Assembly (NCBI RefSeq): GCF_000519005.1
Contig: NZ_JAER01000005.1
Span: 157,930 to 221,929, forward strand
Length of the DNA stretch: 64,000 bases
Direction of reading: 5' to 3'
From: Nocardioides sp. J54
GTDB lineage: Bacteria > Actinomycetota > Actinomycetes > Propionibacteriales > Nocardioidaceae
Shown here: positions 61,994 to 64,000 of the stretch, piece by piece
Numbering within the stretch: position 1 is the stretch's first letter
Layout of the letters: each line of letters starts with the position of its first letter
Translations under genes and position numbers: made by a program
The notes under the pieces: model-generated
Databases searched by the model: none
The model's input: only the letters and a program-made list of their open reading frames with translations
Told to the model about the DNA's origin: nothing

Positions 61994-62655
61994 CAGTTCC
62001 AGCCGTCCGCACCGAAGTCCCACTGCGGGCGGTCGCCCGCGCCGTCGGTCACCGACGCCATGTAGTCGCGCACGTCGGCGACGGAGATCTTCTCCCCGTT
62101 CACCTCGACCCCGGCGTTGACCTGGTTGACGACCTCGTTGAGGATCTCCTGGACGATCTCGGGCTTGAGCTCCTCGCCCACCGACGCCTGGACCTCGCTG
62201 ACGGCCGCTGCGTGCGCCGTGGCGGCGACCGAGCGCAGGCCCAGGAACCCGGCGTTGTTGCTGACGTACTGCATCGTCTTCAGCCAGCCGTCGTTGCTGA
62301 CCTTCTCCTTGAGGGCGCTCGGCGCCAGGTCCTTCAGCTCCGCCCAGCCCTTCAGGTCGCGGGCACCGGCGTAGTGGTCGAGCAGGCCGCCGCGGCGGAT
62401 CAGGATGTCGACCATCTGCTTGTAGTCGTCGGTCCCGGAGTCGTTGTCGCGGGTGCTGTTGTTGTTGATGCTGTGCCGGAACTGCGCCAGGCGCGAGGCG
62501 TCCGCGTCGGTGTCGCGGAGCCGGACCACGTCCGAGTCGAGCCTCCGGCCCTGGTTGCGCAGCTTCTGCGCCAGGCCGATGTTGAGGTGCACGGCAGCGA
62601 AGTCCATCGAGAACTTGATGTCGTTGAACAGCGACTTCAGCTTGAGAACGCTCAT
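61993..62655 (-). CDS. Uncharacterised helical protein of the WXG100-type operon
   Basis: A 220-residue mostly helical protein, not recognised. It begins MSVLKLKSLFNDIKFSMDFAAVHLN. A polar Asn/Asp-rich stretch (NNNSTRDNDSGTDD) lies at about 64-77. Helices rich in Ala/Val follow (LRSVAATAHAAAVSEVQASV). It lies 4 bp after the CpnT-N-terminus-like gene and overlaps the next gene (ATGA). There is no signal sequence, as expected for cytosolic partners or substrates of type VII systems. Confidence 0.78.
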   Translation of the reverse strand: MSVLKLKSLFNDIKFSMDFAAVHLNIGLAQKLRNQGRRLDSDVVRLRDTDADASRLAQFRHSINNNSTRDNDSGTDDYKQMVDILIRRGGLLDHYAGARDLKGWAELKDLAPSALKEKVSNDGWLKTMQYVSNNAGFLGLRSVAATAHAAAVSEVQASVGEELKPEIVQEILNEVVNQVNAGVEVNGEKISVADVRDYMASVTDGAGDRPQWDFGADGWN

Positions 62656-62659
62656 GTGC

Positions 62660-63364
62660 TCACTCCGTGATGTGCAGGGCCGCGAGGTCCGAGAGGTACT
62701 GCGTCACGATCGACTCGAGGTCGCCGGCGTTCTGGTCCATGTCGGCCGACGCCTGCTCGAGGACCTGCAGGTCGAAGTACATGCCGCCGAGGTCGGCGCC
62801 GGTGTCCTCGACGAGGGGCGCCTCCAGCACGGCCTGCACCAGTCGCGGCACCTGGTCCTTGAGCGCGTTGATGACCGGCTCGTCGACGGCGTCGATGACG
62901 GCCGACACGGCGAGGTCGGTGAGCACGCCCATGGCGAACTTCATCGCGATCATCCGGGCCGCGGCGGCGGCCGCACCCAGCGGACCGAGCGCGAGCATCG
63001 GGATCAGGGTCGCGACCTGGATGGTGATCTGCGCGATCGTCTTGGTCTTGAGCCCGGTCACGACGTAGCCGGCCGCGTCGATGCCGATCGCGACGGGGTC
63101 GAGGACGTCCAGCACCTGCTGGAGGTTCTGCGACCGGGTGGTGTTCCAGGCGGAGACGTAGGCCTCGCCACCGCGGCTGCGCACGCCGTCGGCGAGGTCG
63201 ATGGCGACGCGACGGTCGACGGCGAGGATCAGCGCCTCGAGGTCGTCACGGAGCTGGCGGGTGAGGTTGGCGGCCTTGTGGACCTCGTCCTCGTTGATGT
63301 CGGGCCAGTCGATCCCGATCTTCTCCATGATCCAGATCAGGTTGTCCGGGAGCATGATCGCCAA
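62660..63364 (-). CDS. CpnT-N-terminus-like WXG100-superfamily helical protein
   Basis: A 234-residue helical protein. The N-terminus LPDNLIWIMEKIGIDWPDINEDEVHKAANLTRQL resembles the helical domain that begins CpnT-like type VII substrates. A hydrophobic hairpin occupies about 108-150 (TIQVATLIPMLALGPLGAAAAAARMIA), and the C-terminus is helical. Unlike CpnT it has no toxin domain. TTG 63364 is preferred because AGGAG lies 8 nt upstream; ATG 63355 is possible. Predicted to be exported or to pair with other operon products. Confidence 0.72.
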   Translation of the reverse strand: MAIMLPDNLIWIMEKIGIDWPDINEDEVHKAANLTRQLRDDLEALILAVDRRVAIDLADGVRSRGGEAYVSAWNTTRSQNLQQVLDVLDPVAIGIDAAGYVVTGLKTKTIAQITIQVATLIPMLALGPLGAAAAAARMIAMKFAMGVLTDLAVSAVIDAVDEPVINALKDQVPRLVQAVLEAPLVEDTGADLGGMYFDLQVLEQASADMDQNAGDLESIVTQYLSDLAALHITE

Positions 63365-63367
63365 CGG

Positions 63368-63613
63368 TCAGGCTCCTGTCCCGTTGTCGAGGTCGAGGTT
63401 CAGTTCCTCGCCGCCCTCCTCGGCCATCGCCAGGTAGCGCTGCCCCTCCTCGCTGCTGAGCCACGCCTGGGCGTGGGCGATGAAGGTCGCAGGCGCCTCC
63501 TCGGCCTCCTCGGCGGTGCCGAAGGGGCCCAGCCAGCCGTCCTTGCGCTCCGGGCCGCGTACGACGCTGCCGGTGGCCACGTCGTACCAGTAGCTCTCTT
63601 TGTCGTTCACCAT
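63368..63613 (-). CDS. Small YWYD-type conserved protein
   Basis: An 81-residue acidic protein with SYWYDVATGSVVRGPERKDGWLGPFGTAEEAEEA. This is a short beta-turn-beta then helix pattern found in small actinobacterial proteins of unknown role (often mis-annotated). The ATG is preceded by three tandem 9-bp repeats containing GAGGG, giving several possible ribosome sites. It is the second gene visible in the operon, after a strong hairpin. Confidence 0.78.
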   Translation of the reverse strand: MVNDKESYWYDVATGSVVRGPERKDGWLGPFGTAEEAEEAPATFIAHAQAWLSSEEGQRYLAMAEEGGEELNLDLDNGTGA

Positions 63614-63669
63614 CGCCGTATCCCTCGTTGCCCTCGTTGCCCTCGTGGTCCGTGCCGGGTCCGTTCCCA

Positions 63670-63706
63670 GCACGGGGTCGGCAGCCAGTGGCTGCCGACC
63701 CCGTGC
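63670..63706 (-). terminator. Perfect 17-bp stem-loop after WXG100-like gene
   Basis: Positions 63670-63686 pair perfectly with 63690-63706 around the loop AGT, 17 bp after the stop of the WXG100-like gene on the minus strand. No T-run follows, so it may be a partial terminator or mRNA-stabilising element that lets the first gene be expressed above the rest. Confidence 0.7.
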
Positions 63707-63722
63707 GCGGGACGAGATCGCC

Positions 63723-64000
63723 TCAGGAGGAGGCGAGGCTGCTGTCGAGGTCCTCGAACGCGGTCTTCATCTGGCGCAGCGAGGTCGCCATCGCCGGGAT
63801 CGCCTCGAGGGCGGACTCCAGGCCGTCGCTGACCTCCTCGTAGGAGTCGAGGAACGAGACGGAGGCGGCGTTGGTGCTGAAGCTGCTCTCGGTCAGCTCC
63901 TGGACCAGGCTGCGCAGCTCGGACAGGAGGCTGTTGATGTCCTCCTTGCCGGTGTCCAGCTTGTCGGCGGCGGCGTCGATGTCGTCGTAAGTGAGCTCCT
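63723..64000 (-). CDS. WXG100/ESAT-6-like protein, partial
   Basis: The 3' 92 codons of a helical-hairpin protein whose start lies beyond the window. The visible part reads ELTYDDIDAAADKLDTGKED, a second segment with SSFSTNAASVSF at the hairpin turn, then LESALEAIPAMATSLRQMKTAFEDLDSSLASS. This turn occupies the place of the WXG turn and resembles the F-V-T-x-S-A-S pattern of actinobacterial ESAT-6-like substrates. It heads the operon running to 59364. Confidence 0.7.
   Translation of the reverse strand, partial: ELTYDDIDAAADKLDTGKEDINSLLSELRSLVQELTESSFSTNAASVSFLDSYEEVSDGLESALEAIPAMATSLRQMKTAFEDLDSSLASS

Overview
The window is high-GC DNA from a free-living actinobacterium, most likely a Nocardioides-like member of the Propionibacteriales. 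The evidence is codon use dominated by G or C at third positions, mycothiol synthase (mshD), a GlnR-type orphan regulator, an actinobacterial Zur, a DUF3073 protein, type VII secretion (WXG100-like) genes, and many apparently leaderless transcripts. From memory, the block glnR - mshD - ppk - mutT1-like - pst - pit matches the gene neighbourhood of Streptomyces coelicolor (SCO4138-4159), so most of it is conserved core chromosome.

Layout. 1-12890: a surface-polysaccharide locus with GDP-mannose 4,6-dehydratase (partial), glycosyltransferases, a PAPS-type sulfotransferase, a flippase, a hexapeptide acyltransferase, a GDP-mannose 3,5-epimerase-like enzyme, an initiating sugar-phosphate transferase, UDP-xylose synthase and an O-antigen-ligase/polymerase-like protein. 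13013-16740: moaD, glnR, a GltB-like FMN protein broken by one missing base, and mshD. 16771-21932: a 1522-residue Ala/Glu-rich coiled-coil membrane protein and a short partner. The two share a C-terminal domain that recurs at 44361-45458. 21943-31511: an esterase, then phosphate metabolism (ppk, DUF47/PhoU-like, pit, pstSCAB with a clear PHO box). 31580-37566: a Nudix/histidine phosphatase, a DUF3352-like protein, and a copper operon (csoR, copZ, a His-rich membrane protein, copA). 37735-45978: a small conserved protein, a cold-shock protein, a large PKD-domain secreted protein, a SpoIIE-type phosphatase, an atypical-composition segment beside tRNA-Lys, zur, and a GNAT. 46062-53425: a hotdog thioesterase under a KstR-like operator, type II NADH dehydrogenase, an RsbW-like anti-sigma protein under a sigma-B-type promoter, paired fluoride channels, a zincin, three tRNAs, and a propeller-like protein. 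53590-59327: purF-purM, an FAD protein and an M20 peptidase. 59364-64000: an operon encoding a WXG100-like protein, a CpnT-N-terminus-like helical protein, uncharacterised partners and a solute-binding lipoprotein.

The most unusual feature is the repeat content. Most convergent gene junctions carry palindromic or inverted repeats. Three arrays have a strict 22-bp period, with one half in direct and the other in inverted orientation: 27076-27319, 33576-33730 and 57630-57944. The first two share a sequence; the third has the same architecture but a different sequence. Two other dispersed families and a perfect 26-bp inverted repeat fill further junctions. The second notable signal is the paralogous two-TM plus beta-rich C-terminal domain family attached to very different N-termini. 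At least eight genes appear to start directly at the transcription start, with a TANNNT box 6-8 nt before the ATG or GTG.
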